From the NCBI GenBank assembly GCA_036924835.1, contig JBAGRR010000001.1, forward strand, positions 2,309,001-2,373,000: a DNA stretch of 64,000 bases, written 5' to 3'. Shown here piece by piece: positions 57,967 through 64,000 of the stretch (position 1 is its first letter; the number at the start of each line of letters is the position of its first letter). The DNA comes from Nitrobacteraceae bacterium AZCC 1564 (GTDB lineage Bacteria > Pseudomonadota > Alphaproteobacteria > Rhizobiales > Xanthobacteraceae). The notes below the pieces were generated by a model. That model was not told the origin of the DNA and made no database searches. It worked only from the letters and a program-made list of their open reading frames with translations. The position numbers and the translations under genes are program-made.

Positions 57967-59226
57967 TCAGCGTCCCTTGGTCGGAATCGCGTTGAAGGGA
58001 ATGTCCTTGTCGACGCGAATGTCACCCGGCAATCCCAGCACGCGTTCCGCGATAATGTTACGCAGGATCTCATCCGTCCCACCGGCGATACGATCGGACG
58101 GAGACCGCAACAGGATCGACTGGAACTGTCCGGCTGCAGCAACACTGTCAGCATCGCTCAGCACACCCGCCGCCCCCTGCAGGTCCAATGCGAAGGTTGC
58201 AATGTCCTGCAGCATGGTGCCAGCAACCAGTTTGCCGATGGAATTCTCCGGCCCCGGACGCTCTCCACGCGACAGCGCCGAAATCGCGCGATAGCTGGTA
58301 TATTTCAAACCACTCGCCTTCACGGCCCAGTTTGCCAGCTTCGAACGCACATTCTTGTCGTCGATAGCGAGCCCGTCTTCTAGCATCAGATTGCTGCAAA
58401 AGGCGAACAACTCTGGAAAGCCCGTCGACTGCCGCGCTCCGATCGACATGCGTTCATTCATCAGCGTCGTCAGCGAGACATTCCAGCCGTCGTTGACTGC
58501 CCCCAGCCGCTGCGAATCGGGAATCTTCACATCGGTGAAATAGACCTCGTTGAATTCCGATTGACCATTGGCCTGCTTGATCGGCTTCACCTCGACGCCC
58601 CGTGTCTTCATGTCGAGAAAAAACATCGTTAGCCCTTTGTGCTTGGGCTGGGTCGGATCGGTGCGCGTGATCACAATGCCATAGTCGGAAAAATGCGCGC
58701 CCGTGGTCCAGACTTTCTGGCCGTTGATGATCCAGTCATCGCCCTTCTTCTCCGCACGAGTGCGAAGACCTGCAACGTCCGATCCGGCAGAAGGCTCGGA
58801 GAATAATTGACACCAGATGTGCTCGCCGGATGCCAGTTTCGGCAGATACTTCGCTTTATCGGCTTCGTTGCCGAACGCCATAACCGTCGGACCGCACATT
58901 CCCTGGCCGATGAGGAAGACACCTTCCAATTTGCCGTAGATGCCCTCTTCCTGCTGCCAGATCACGCGCTCGATGGGCGACGCACCGCGGCCGCCATATT
59001 CCTTCGGCCAGTGCAGGCACGCCCATCCGGCTTCAGCCTTTTTCTTCTGCCATTTCTTCGATTCGACGAGGATGTCCTTGTTCTTCAGCGCAATGCGGCC
59101 GACGGTCGGCTGCGACAGTTCAGCTTCCAGCTCTTTGGGCGCGTTGGCGCTAATCCAGGCGCGCGCTTCGGCACGGAACGCTGCTTCCTGCGGGGTATCA
59201 TCTGCCGAGCGACAGCGCGAGTGCAT
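57967..59226 (-). CDS. Acyl-CoA dehydrogenase, large type
   Basis: About 419 residues from the ATG at 59226, overlapping the upstream dehydrogenase by 29 bp; no closer start exists in this frame. Motifs: WPKEYGGRGASPIERVI, WCQLFSEPSAGSDVAGLRTR, KVWTTGAHFSDYGIVITRT and a C-terminal GGTDEILRNIIAERVLGLPG. It resembles FadE-like enzymes that work as a pair with a smaller partner. Part of the minus-strand cluster 62270-57266. Confidence 0.87.
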   Translation of the reverse strand: MHSRCRSADDTPQEAAFRAEARAWISANAPKELEAELSQPTVGRIALKNKDILVESKKWQKKKAEAGWACLHWPKEYGGRGASPIERVIWQQEEGIYGKLEGVFLIGQGMCGPTVMAFGNEADKAKYLPKLASGEHIWCQLFSEPSAGSDVAGLRTRAEKKGDDWIINGQKVWTTGAHFSDYGIVITRTDPTQPKHKGLTMFFLDMKTRGVEVKPIKQANGQSEFNEVYFTDVKIPDSQRLGAVNDGWNVSLTTLMNERMSIGARQSTGFPELFAFCSNLMLEDGLAIDDKNVRSKLANWAVKASGLKYTSYRAISALSRGERPGPENSIGKLVAGTMLQDIATFALDLQGAAGVLSDADSVAAAGQFQSILLRSPSDRIAGGTDEILRNIIAERVLGLPGDIRVDKDIPFNAIPTKGR

Positions 59227-60271
59227 TGGCGCGCCGATAATACAGGTGACAATCAAACTCCCAGGTGAAGCCCATGCCGCCATGCACCTGGATGTTGTTC
59301 TTTGCGCAGTGCTGGAACGCCTGCGTTGCGCTGATCCGCGCCGTCGCGGCGGCTTCCGGCAACTCCGCGGCGTTGGTCGATAACGCCCAGGCGCCGTAAT
59401 AGCAGTTCGAACGAGCCAGCGTCGCGGACACATACATATCCGCGAGCAGATGCTTCACCGCTTGGAACGAGCCGATCTGCCGGCCGAACGCGATACGATC
59501 GAGCGCGTAGTCCCGGCCCATCTCCAGTGCGCGATCCGAACCACCAAGCTGCTCGAATGCCGTGAGCACCGCGGCACGATCGAGCACGCGCGTGAGGATG
59601 CTCCAACCTTCGCTTGCAGCACCGAGCGGCTCGGCCTTGCATCGGTCGAAGATGATTTCTGCTTGGTTGTGGGACTGATCGATGTTGGTCAATGTCCTGC
59701 GCTGAACACCATCGCCGCTGAGATCAACTAGAAATAATCCAATATCGCTCTCGCGGCCGGTTGAAGCTGTTCGCGCAGCAACGATCGCGAAATCGGCAAT
59801 TGCTCCATCCGCGACAGGGGCTTTGGTGCCGGAGATCGCGCCTTGCGAACCGGATACCTTGATCGTTTTGTGCGCCGGATTGCCCGCACCTTCGAACAAC
59901 GCCAGAGTTCCGATGGCTGCGCCGGAGGCAATCGCCGGGAGCCACTTCGCCTTCTGCGCATCGCTCCCCGCTAGCATGATGGCTTCTGCGGCAAGATAGA
60001 TCGTCGATGCAAACGGCACCGGCGCCAGCGCCCGGCCCATCTCCTCGGCGATCACGCACAGCTCGAGATATCCTGCACCTGCCCCGCCAAAGCGTTCAGG
60101 GATAGCGACGCCGAGAAAGCCCATTTCCGCAAGCCCTTTCCACAGCGCACGGTCATAGGGTTGCTGGCCTTCCAGCACGGCACGTATCGCTTTGGGCGGA
60201 CAGTGTTCCGCCAAAAATCGCCGCGCCTCGTCGCGAAGCTGTTTTTGATCGTCGGAGAAATCGAAGTTCAT
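59198..60271 (-). CDS. Acyl-CoA dehydrogenase, small type
   Basis: 357 residues from the ATG at 60271 (MNFDFSDDQKQLRDEARRFL); three more residues precede it in frame. Motifs include DRIAFGRQIGSFQAVKHLLA and HGGMGFTWEFDCHLYYRRAN. It likely forms a heteromeric dehydrogenase with the overlapping downstream gene. Such heteromers are known for sterol side-chain and dicarboxylate CoA esters; the substrate here is not evident. Confidence 0.87.
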   Translation of the reverse strand: MNFDFSDDQKQLRDEARRFLAEHCPPKAIRAVLEGQQPYDRALWKGLAEMGFLGVAIPERFGGAGAGYLELCVIAEEMGRALAPVPFASTIYLAAEAIMLAGSDAQKAKWLPAIASGAAIGTLALFEGAGNPAHKTIKVSGSQGAISGTKAPVADGAIADFAIVAARTASTGRESDIGLFLVDLSGDGVQRRTLTNIDQSHNQAEIIFDRCKAEPLGAASEGWSILTRVLDRAAVLTAFEQLGGSDRALEMGRDYALDRIAFGRQIGSFQAVKHLLADMYVSATLARSNCYYGAWALSTNAAELPEAAATARISATQAFQHCAKNNIQVHGGMGFTWEFDCHLYYRRANALALSLGR

Positions 60272-60355
60272 GCGTTCCACCCGGGTCTTTGAATTGAGTT
60301 CATCGGCGAGGGCCTTTGTTTGTTTTTGTTGCCCTCGCCGGTCGGTAGCAACCCG

Positions 60356-61114
60356 TTAGCGCGGCGCCATGCGGATCGCGCCGTCGAGACGGATCACCTC
60401 ACCGTTGAGCATGGGGTTCTCGACAATATGCACGGCGAGATTGGCATACTCGCTTGGATCTCCGAGCCGCGCGGGATGTGGCACCTGCGCGCCAAGGCTC
60501 TTCCGCGCTTCTTCGGACAATCCCATCAGCAATGGTGTCAGGAACAGACCCGGCGCAATGGTCATCACGCGGATGTTGAGCGACGCGAGGTCGCGTGCAA
60601 CCGGCAACGTGAGACCAACAATGCCGCCCTTCGATGCCGAATATGCGGCCTGACCGATCTGGCCGTCATAGGCCGCAACGCTCGCGGTGTTGATGCACAC
60701 GCCACGCTCCTCGCCGATCGGAGCCGCCGTCTGCATGCGCTCAGCGACCAGGCGGATACAGTTGAAAGAGCCGATCAGGTTGACCTTGATGATGCGCGAG
60801 AAATGATCAAGCGGATACGCCCCGTTCTTGCCAACGGTCTTCACCGCACCACCAATTCCCGCGCAATTGACGAGCACGCGAATAGTACCGTGTGCGGCTT
60901 CGGCCTTCTCGATCGCCTCTTTGACCGGCGCTTCTTCCGAAACATCGCCAACGAGCGCCAATCCCTTGATCTCGGCGGCGACTTTCTCCGCGCCCTCCTT
61001 GTTCATGTCGATGACCGCGACCTTGGCGCCTTTGGCCGCCATGGCCCGCGCCGTCGCCGCACCAAGACCGGAGCCGCCGCCTGTAACGAGAACTGAGATA
61101 TCCTTGAGCTGCAT
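60356..61114 (-). CDS. SDR-family 3-hydroxyacyl-CoA dehydrogenase (HSD10-like)
   Basis: 252 residues from the ATG at 61114, with AGGAAAC upstream; the frame to 61399 is a read-back through the spacer. NAD site [19 protein letters not shown], catalytic region [20 protein letters not shown] with YSASKGG, and [13 protein letters not shown] are typical of 17-beta-HSD type 10-like enzymes that oxidise 3-hydroxy-2-methylacyl-CoA and similar compounds. Its neighbours fit a branched-chain or sterol side-chain pathway. Confidence 0.88.
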   Translation of the reverse strand: MQLKDISVLVTGGGSGLGAATARAMAAKGAKVAVIDMNKEGAEKVAAEIKGLALVGDVSEEAPVKEAIEKAEAAHGTIRVLVNCAGIGGAVKTVGKNGAYPLDHFSRIIKVNLIGSFNCIRLVAERMQTAAPIGEERGVCINTASVAAYDGQIGQAAYSASKGGIVGLTLPVARDLASLNIRVMTIAPGLFLTPLLMGLSEEARKSLGAQVPHPARLGDPSEYANLAVHIVENPMLNGEVIRLDGAIRMAPR

Positions 61115-61145
61115 AAGATGTTTCCTGCTTTGTTTTGAAAATTGA

Positions 61146-62270
61146 CTACGAAACGTGGTTTGCTGTGACTTCGGACCACTGCATAAGAATGTCCGCAGCA
61201 TCGACAGGCGGCGTTGACGCCGATCCCTGGATGGCAGATGGCGTGCGCGAGAACCGGGGTGCCGGCGCCGGCTGAACGCCGCCATGCACGTCGACGAAGG
61301 TCTGGCGCGCAGCGAGATGCGGATGCAACGGCGCCTCGAACATCCCAACGACAGGCGCAGCACAGGCGTCCGATCCTTCAAGGATCTTGGTCCATTCATC
61401 GCGCGTTTTGGTCTTGAACAGCGCCTTCATCTTCTCTTGCAGATCGGGCCATTGCTCGCGATCCATTTGATTGTCGAAGCAATCGTCATCGAGACCAGCG
61501 AGCTTCCTCAGCTCAGCATAGAATTGCGGCTCGATCGCTCCAATCGCCATATAGCGCCCGTCCTTGCACTCATAGGTGCGATAGAAGTGGGCGCCACCGT
61601 CGAGCAGATTTGTCCGTGGTTTCTCATGCCAGAGGCCCAGTGCTCGCATGCTGTGAAACAAGGTCAGCATGTTGGTCACGCCATCGCACATCGCGGCATC
61701 GACTACCTGCCCCTTGCCGGAGGTCCGCGCTTCAATCACCGCAGCCAATACGCCGACGGCGAGGTAAAGCGCGCCACCGCCATAGTCACCGACCAGATTG
61801 AGCGGTGAAACCGTATCGCCATCGCACGACCGAAAGGAATCCAGCGCACCGGTGATAGCGATGTAGTTGATATCGTGACCAGCAGCGAGAGCGAGAGGGC
61901 CGGTCTGCCCCCAGCCTGTCATGCGGCCATACACAAGGCGCGGATTGCGCTTCATCGCAACATCGGGCCCAAGGCCCAGGCGCTCCATGACTTGAGGGCG
62001 GAATCCTTCGATCAAGATGTCCGCAGCCGCGATAAGATCGAGCGCCTGCTGGACATGATCCGACTTTTTCAGATCGAGTTCGACGACCCGCCGCCCACGG
62101 TGGACGAAATCGCGCGCGTCACGATTGCCCTGTCCAGGCCGCGTGATGCAGACCACATCCGCGCCCATGTCGGATAGCATCATCGATGCAAACGGGCCCG
62201 GACCGAGACCGGCAAACTCGATCACCCGTATGCCACGCAGCGGGCCGGTCGCTGCCGATTGCTCCTTCAT
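61146..62270 (-). CDS. CaiB/BaiF family protein, probable alpha-methylacyl-CoA racemase
   Basis: 374 residues. The family III CoA-transferase start [20 protein letters not shown] is followed by [16 protein letters not shown]. His132 and Asp162 ([10 protein letters not shown]) have the same 30-residue spacing as the catalytic His126/Asp156 pair of the Mycobacterium racemase MCR. This favours racemisation of 2-methylacyl-CoA over CoA transfer. It heads the minus-strand run, 49 bp after the TetR gene stop, and is followed by the HSD10-like gene. Confidence 0.88.
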   Translation of the reverse strand: MKEQSAATGPLRGIRVIEFAGLGPGPFASMMLSDMGADVVCITRPGQGNRDARDFVHRGRRVVELDLKKSDHVQQALDLIAAADILIEGFRPQVMERLGLGPDVAMKRNPRLVYGRMTGWGQTGPLALAAGHDINYIAITGALDSFRSCDGDTVSPLNLVGDYGGGALYLAVGVLAAVIEARTSGKGQVVDAAMCDGVTNMLTLFHSMRALGLWHEKPRTNLLDGGAHFYRTYECKDGRYMAIGAIEPQFYAELRKLAGLDDDCFDNQMDREQWPDLQEKMKALFKTKTRDEWTKILEGSDACAAPVVGMFEAPLHPHLAARQTFVDVHGGVQPAPAPRFSRTPSAIQGSASTPPVDAADILMQWSEVTANHVS

Positions 62271-62319
62271 CCAACTCTCCCAAATTTCCTTTTCTTATTT
62301 CCAAAGGATCTTCCCACTA

Positions 62320-63042
62320 TCACGCGCGAGCGAGCCGACCGTCACTGATATTATCAGGCATGTCAGCCTTGTCTGTGAGCATGCCGCCGAGAATGAGGTT
62401 GGTCATGTGCGCGATATACTGCCGGCGAACGGCATCCGTGATGCCATTCGCCCCAAAACGCGAGCTCATCTGGCGTCCATAGAAGAGATGGTCGCAGGCG
62501 CCAACGAGGCTCGTGTAGAACAGTGCCGGGTCAACCTTGCGGAATTCTCCCGCAGCAATGCCTTCCGCCAAAAGCCTGCGCTGAAACTCGAACAGCGGCG
62601 TAACAAAGAAGCGATTAACTTCTCTTGCCGTCTCCTCACTGCCCTGATGCAACAACAGGTGGATCAGCCGGTTCAGATATGGAAAGCGGTAATAGGCATT
62701 GATGATGCCGGCGATGTGCCGCCTCAATTTCTCGGTTGGCGAAATCGGTTGATCGAGCACAAACGCGAGGTTGGCCATTTCGGCACCGGCATCGCGCGCC
62801 AACAGGGCAAGCAGCAGGCCGTCTTTGTTGCCGAAGTGATATTTCACCAGCGCAGAATTGACGCCCGATTTTTCCGCGATGTCGCTCAACGAGATGTCTG
62901 TTGAATTGCGCTCGATCATCAAGTCGCCCGCAGCCACCAGCAATTTGGCGGCCGTCGCATTCATCGGTACAGCGTCCTTTTCCGGCATTCGCTTTGCCGG
63001 CAACTGTCGTCGCGACGCTTTCGGAGTTGGGCTGGGCGACAT
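62320..63042 (-). CDS. TetR-family transcriptional regulator
   Basis: About 240 residues from the ATG at 63042 with AGGA upstream; internal ATGs at the KRMPEKDAVPMN segment are alternatives. The HTH is ISLSDIAEKSGVNSALVKYH with FGNKDGLLLALLARDAG. The C-terminal domain (IINAYYRFPYLNRLIHLLLH) belongs to the TetR ligand-binding type. It is divergent from the thiolase gene, separated by the six-unit palindrome array, and precedes the racemase-type gene, so it probably controls this acyl-CoA cluster. Confidence 0.9.
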   Translation of the reverse strand: MSPSPTPKASRRQLPAKRMPEKDAVPMNATAAKLLVAAGDLMIERNSTDISLSDIAEKSGVNSALVKYHFGNKDGLLLALLARDAGAEMANLAFVLDQPISPTEKLRRHIAGIINAYYRFPYLNRLIHLLLHQGSEETAREVNRFFVTPLFEFQRRLLAEGIAAGEFRKVDPALFYTSLVGACDHLFYGRQMSSRFGANGITDAVRRQYIAHMTNLILGGMLTDKADMPDNISDGRLARA

Positions 63043-63057
63043 TCGCAATCCTGTGCG

Positions 63058-63136
63058 CTAGTGCGGTGGATCTGACGTTCGTATCAGTATTCACTGCTGG
63101 TCCGTCATACGAACGTCAGATCCAAAACCGCACTAG
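63058..63136. repeat. Palindromic unit E1 (type V)
   Basis: 79 bp from CTAG to CTAG, outer arm CTAGTGCGG/CCGCACTAG, inner arm GGATCTGACGTTCGTAT/ATACGAACGTCAGATCC. It is the intact counterpart of split unit C1 and begins 16 bp from the TetR start. Confidence 0.92.
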
Positions 63137-63148
63137 ATTTATATTTTT

Positions 63149-63224
63149 CCAGTGTCCCTTGGGTTCTGACATTCGTAAACGAGTTGGCCGCGAACTAATA
63201 CGAATGTCAGAACCGGGACACTGG
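63149..63224. repeat. Palindromic unit E2 (type VI)
   Basis: 76 bp, outer arm CCAGTGTCCC/GGGACACTGG, inner arm GGTTCTGACATTCGT/ACGAATGTCAGAACC. It shares its right-hand CTGG with E3. Confidence 0.9.
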
Positions 63225-63296
63225 CGTCCCGAATCCGAAGTTCGCCTGATAATGCAGCGCACCTCAGAGCGAACTTCGGATTCAAAAGGACACTAG
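63221..63296. repeat. Palindromic unit E3 (type IV)
   Basis: 76 bp, left end CTGGCGTCC, inner arm GAATCCGAAGTTCGC/GCGAACTTCGGATTC, right end GGACACTAG. Its right CTAG is shared with E4. Confidence 0.9.
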
Positions 63297-63371
63297 TGGA
63301 GTGGATTTGACATTCGCTACCCACCCGGCTGCGAGTTTGTCGAGCGAATGTCAAATCCAAAACTCCACTAG
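63293..63371. repeat. Palindromic unit E4 (type III)
   Basis: 79 bp, outer arm CTAGTGGAGT/ACTCCACTAG, inner arm GGATTTGACATTCGCT/AGCGAATGTCAAATCC, with an AAA bulge on the right arm. Confidence 0.93.
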
Positions 63372-63384
63372 AAACTTGTATTTG

Positions 63385-63461
63385 CTAGTGGTCCTTTGAT
63401 TCTAACATTCGCAGGAGGTGCCTACCAAAATGGGATGCGAATGTTAGAATCGGACCACTAG
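63385..63461. repeat. Palindromic unit E5 (type II)
   Basis: 77 bp, outer arm CTAGTGGTCC/GGACCACTAG, inner arm GATTCTAACATTCGCA/TGCGAATGTTAGAATC, perfectly paired. The bulge TTT is on the left arm, so it lies in reverse orientation to A2. Confidence 0.93.
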
Positions 63462-63473
63462 CAACCTAAGACT

Positions 63474-63550
63474 CTAGTGTGGTTCAGTTCAGAAATTCGC
63501 TTAAAGGACTCGCCGAGAGAATGAAGCGAACTTCTGAACCACCACACTAG
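63474..63550. repeat. Palindromic unit E6 (type I)
   Basis: 77 bp, outer arm CTAGTGTGG/CCACACTAG, inner arm TTCAGAAATTCGCTT/AAGCGAACTTCTGAA, in reverse orientation to B1 and D1. It ends 117 bp before the thiolase start. Confidence 0.92.
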
Positions 63551-63667
63551 GCCACAGCTAAGCCGATGATCGGACGCCACTCAAGAGTTAATTGACCAAT
63601 TGACTAAATCCTGAACGGCCACTTTAATTCCCATCAATCAACAAGAACGACAATCAGGGAGAATGAC

Positions 63668-64000
63668 ATGGCCGAAGCCTATATCGTTGCCGCCGCCCGA
63701 ACCGCCGGAGGCCGCAAGGGAGGCCGCCTCGCGGGATGGCATCCCGTCGATCTTGCCGCATCCGTGCTGGATTCATTGGTGGATCGCACAGGCGTCGATC
63801 CCGACCAGGTTGAAGATGTCATCATGGGCTGCGTCATGCAGGCCGGCGAGCAGTCAAACAATGTGGCGCGCAACGCAGTCATGGCTTCGAAGCTGCCGGA
63901 GAGCGTGCCCGGCACATCGGTGGACCGTCAGTGCGGCTCCTCTCAGCAGGCGCTGCATTTTGCCGCACAGGCGGTGATGTCAGGTTCAATGGACATTGTG
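63668..64000 (+). CDS. Acetyl-CoA acetyltransferase, thiolase (5' part, cut by window end)
   Basis: The first 111 residues are visible; the ATG at 63668 has AGGGAG about eight bases upstream. The start MAEAYIVAAARTAGGRKGGR resembles lipid-transfer/thiolase proteins such as FadA5-like enzymes, and the acyl-accepting Cys is residue 89 (SVDRQCGSSQQALHF). It is divergent from the TetR gene and probably starts a second arm of the same acyl-CoA catabolic regulon. The C-terminal catalytic half lies beyond the window. Confidence 0.9.
   Translation, partial: MAEAYIVAAARTAGGRKGGRLAGWHPVDLAASVLDSLVDRTGVDPDQVEDVIMGCVMQAGEQSNNVARNAVMASKLPESVPGTSVDRQCGSSQQALHFAAQAVMSGSMDIV

Overview
This window is a stretch of chromosome from an alphaproteobacterium, most likely in the Bradyrhizobium/Rhodopseudomonas/Afipia/Nitrobacter group (Nitrobacteraceae). 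The evidence is the Caulobacter-type cpaDEF-tadBC pilus genes, a CycM-like membrane-anchored cytochrome c, a dicarboxylate beta-oxidation operon in the pimFABCD order known from Rhodopseudomonas palustris, several branched-chain-amino-acid-type (Liv/HAAT) transporters, and fairly high GC with many GTG/TTG starts. The genus cannot be fixed from the sequence alone. No phage, plasmid, transposase, tRNA, rRNA or CRISPR gene was seen.

Layout. 1-6 kb: the end of a tad/cpa type IVc pilus operon (cpaD-cpaE-cpaF-tadB-tadC), with a TadD-like TPR lipoprotein facing it. 6.4-8.6 kb: M17 aminopeptidase and NlpC/P60 peptidase. 8.6-16.3 kb (minus strand): a Yej-type peptide ABC transporter with two consecutive Tat-type substrate-binding proteins. 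16.7-20.1 kb: cycM, kdsB-pheA and a flavin monooxygenase. 20.5-25.2 kb: metF-metH. 25.8-29.1 kb: a Gly/Tyr-rich exported protein, an exported beta-carbonic anhydrase and glpK. 29.2-38.3 kb: the pim-like operon (minus strand) with a divergent IclR regulator. 38.4-44.4 kb: a complete Liv-type transporter with two tandem paralogous binding proteins. 44.6-45.9 kb: glycerate kinase. 46-52.3 kb: a second Liv-type transporter with a permease-ATPase fusion, its binding protein, and divergent pobA. 52.5-57.1 kb: small enzymes and regulators. 57.3-64 kb: a second acyl-CoA catabolic cluster (nitroreductase, two acyl-CoA dehydrogenases, SDR dehydrogenase, CaiB/AMACR-type enzyme, TetR regulator, and a thiolase cut by the window end).

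Functionally the region is dominated by uptake and catabolism of acids: two Liv-type transporters, dicarboxylate/fatty-acid beta-oxidation, 4-hydroxybenzoate hydroxylation, glycerol and glycerate entry, and a second CoA-ester pathway. Methionine synthesis, LPS (Kdo) and phenylalanine genes sit among these.

The most unusual non-coding feature is a set of 18 palindromic units of about 75-80 bp in five intergenic arrays (6.05-6.38, 16.43-16.60, 25.24-25.58, 27.38-27.55 and 63.06-63.55 kb). Nearly every unit begins and ends with CTAG or a one-base variant. The units fall into several sequence types whose two arms differ together, so pairing is kept. Types recur in a fixed order: the four-unit array at 6 kb is the inverted counterpart of four consecutive units at 63 kb, and the same two-unit block occurs at 16.4 and 27.4 kb. 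At 25.2 kb two units are nested inside the loop of another. This looks like a modular, MITE- or REP-like palindromic element family that inserts into itself.
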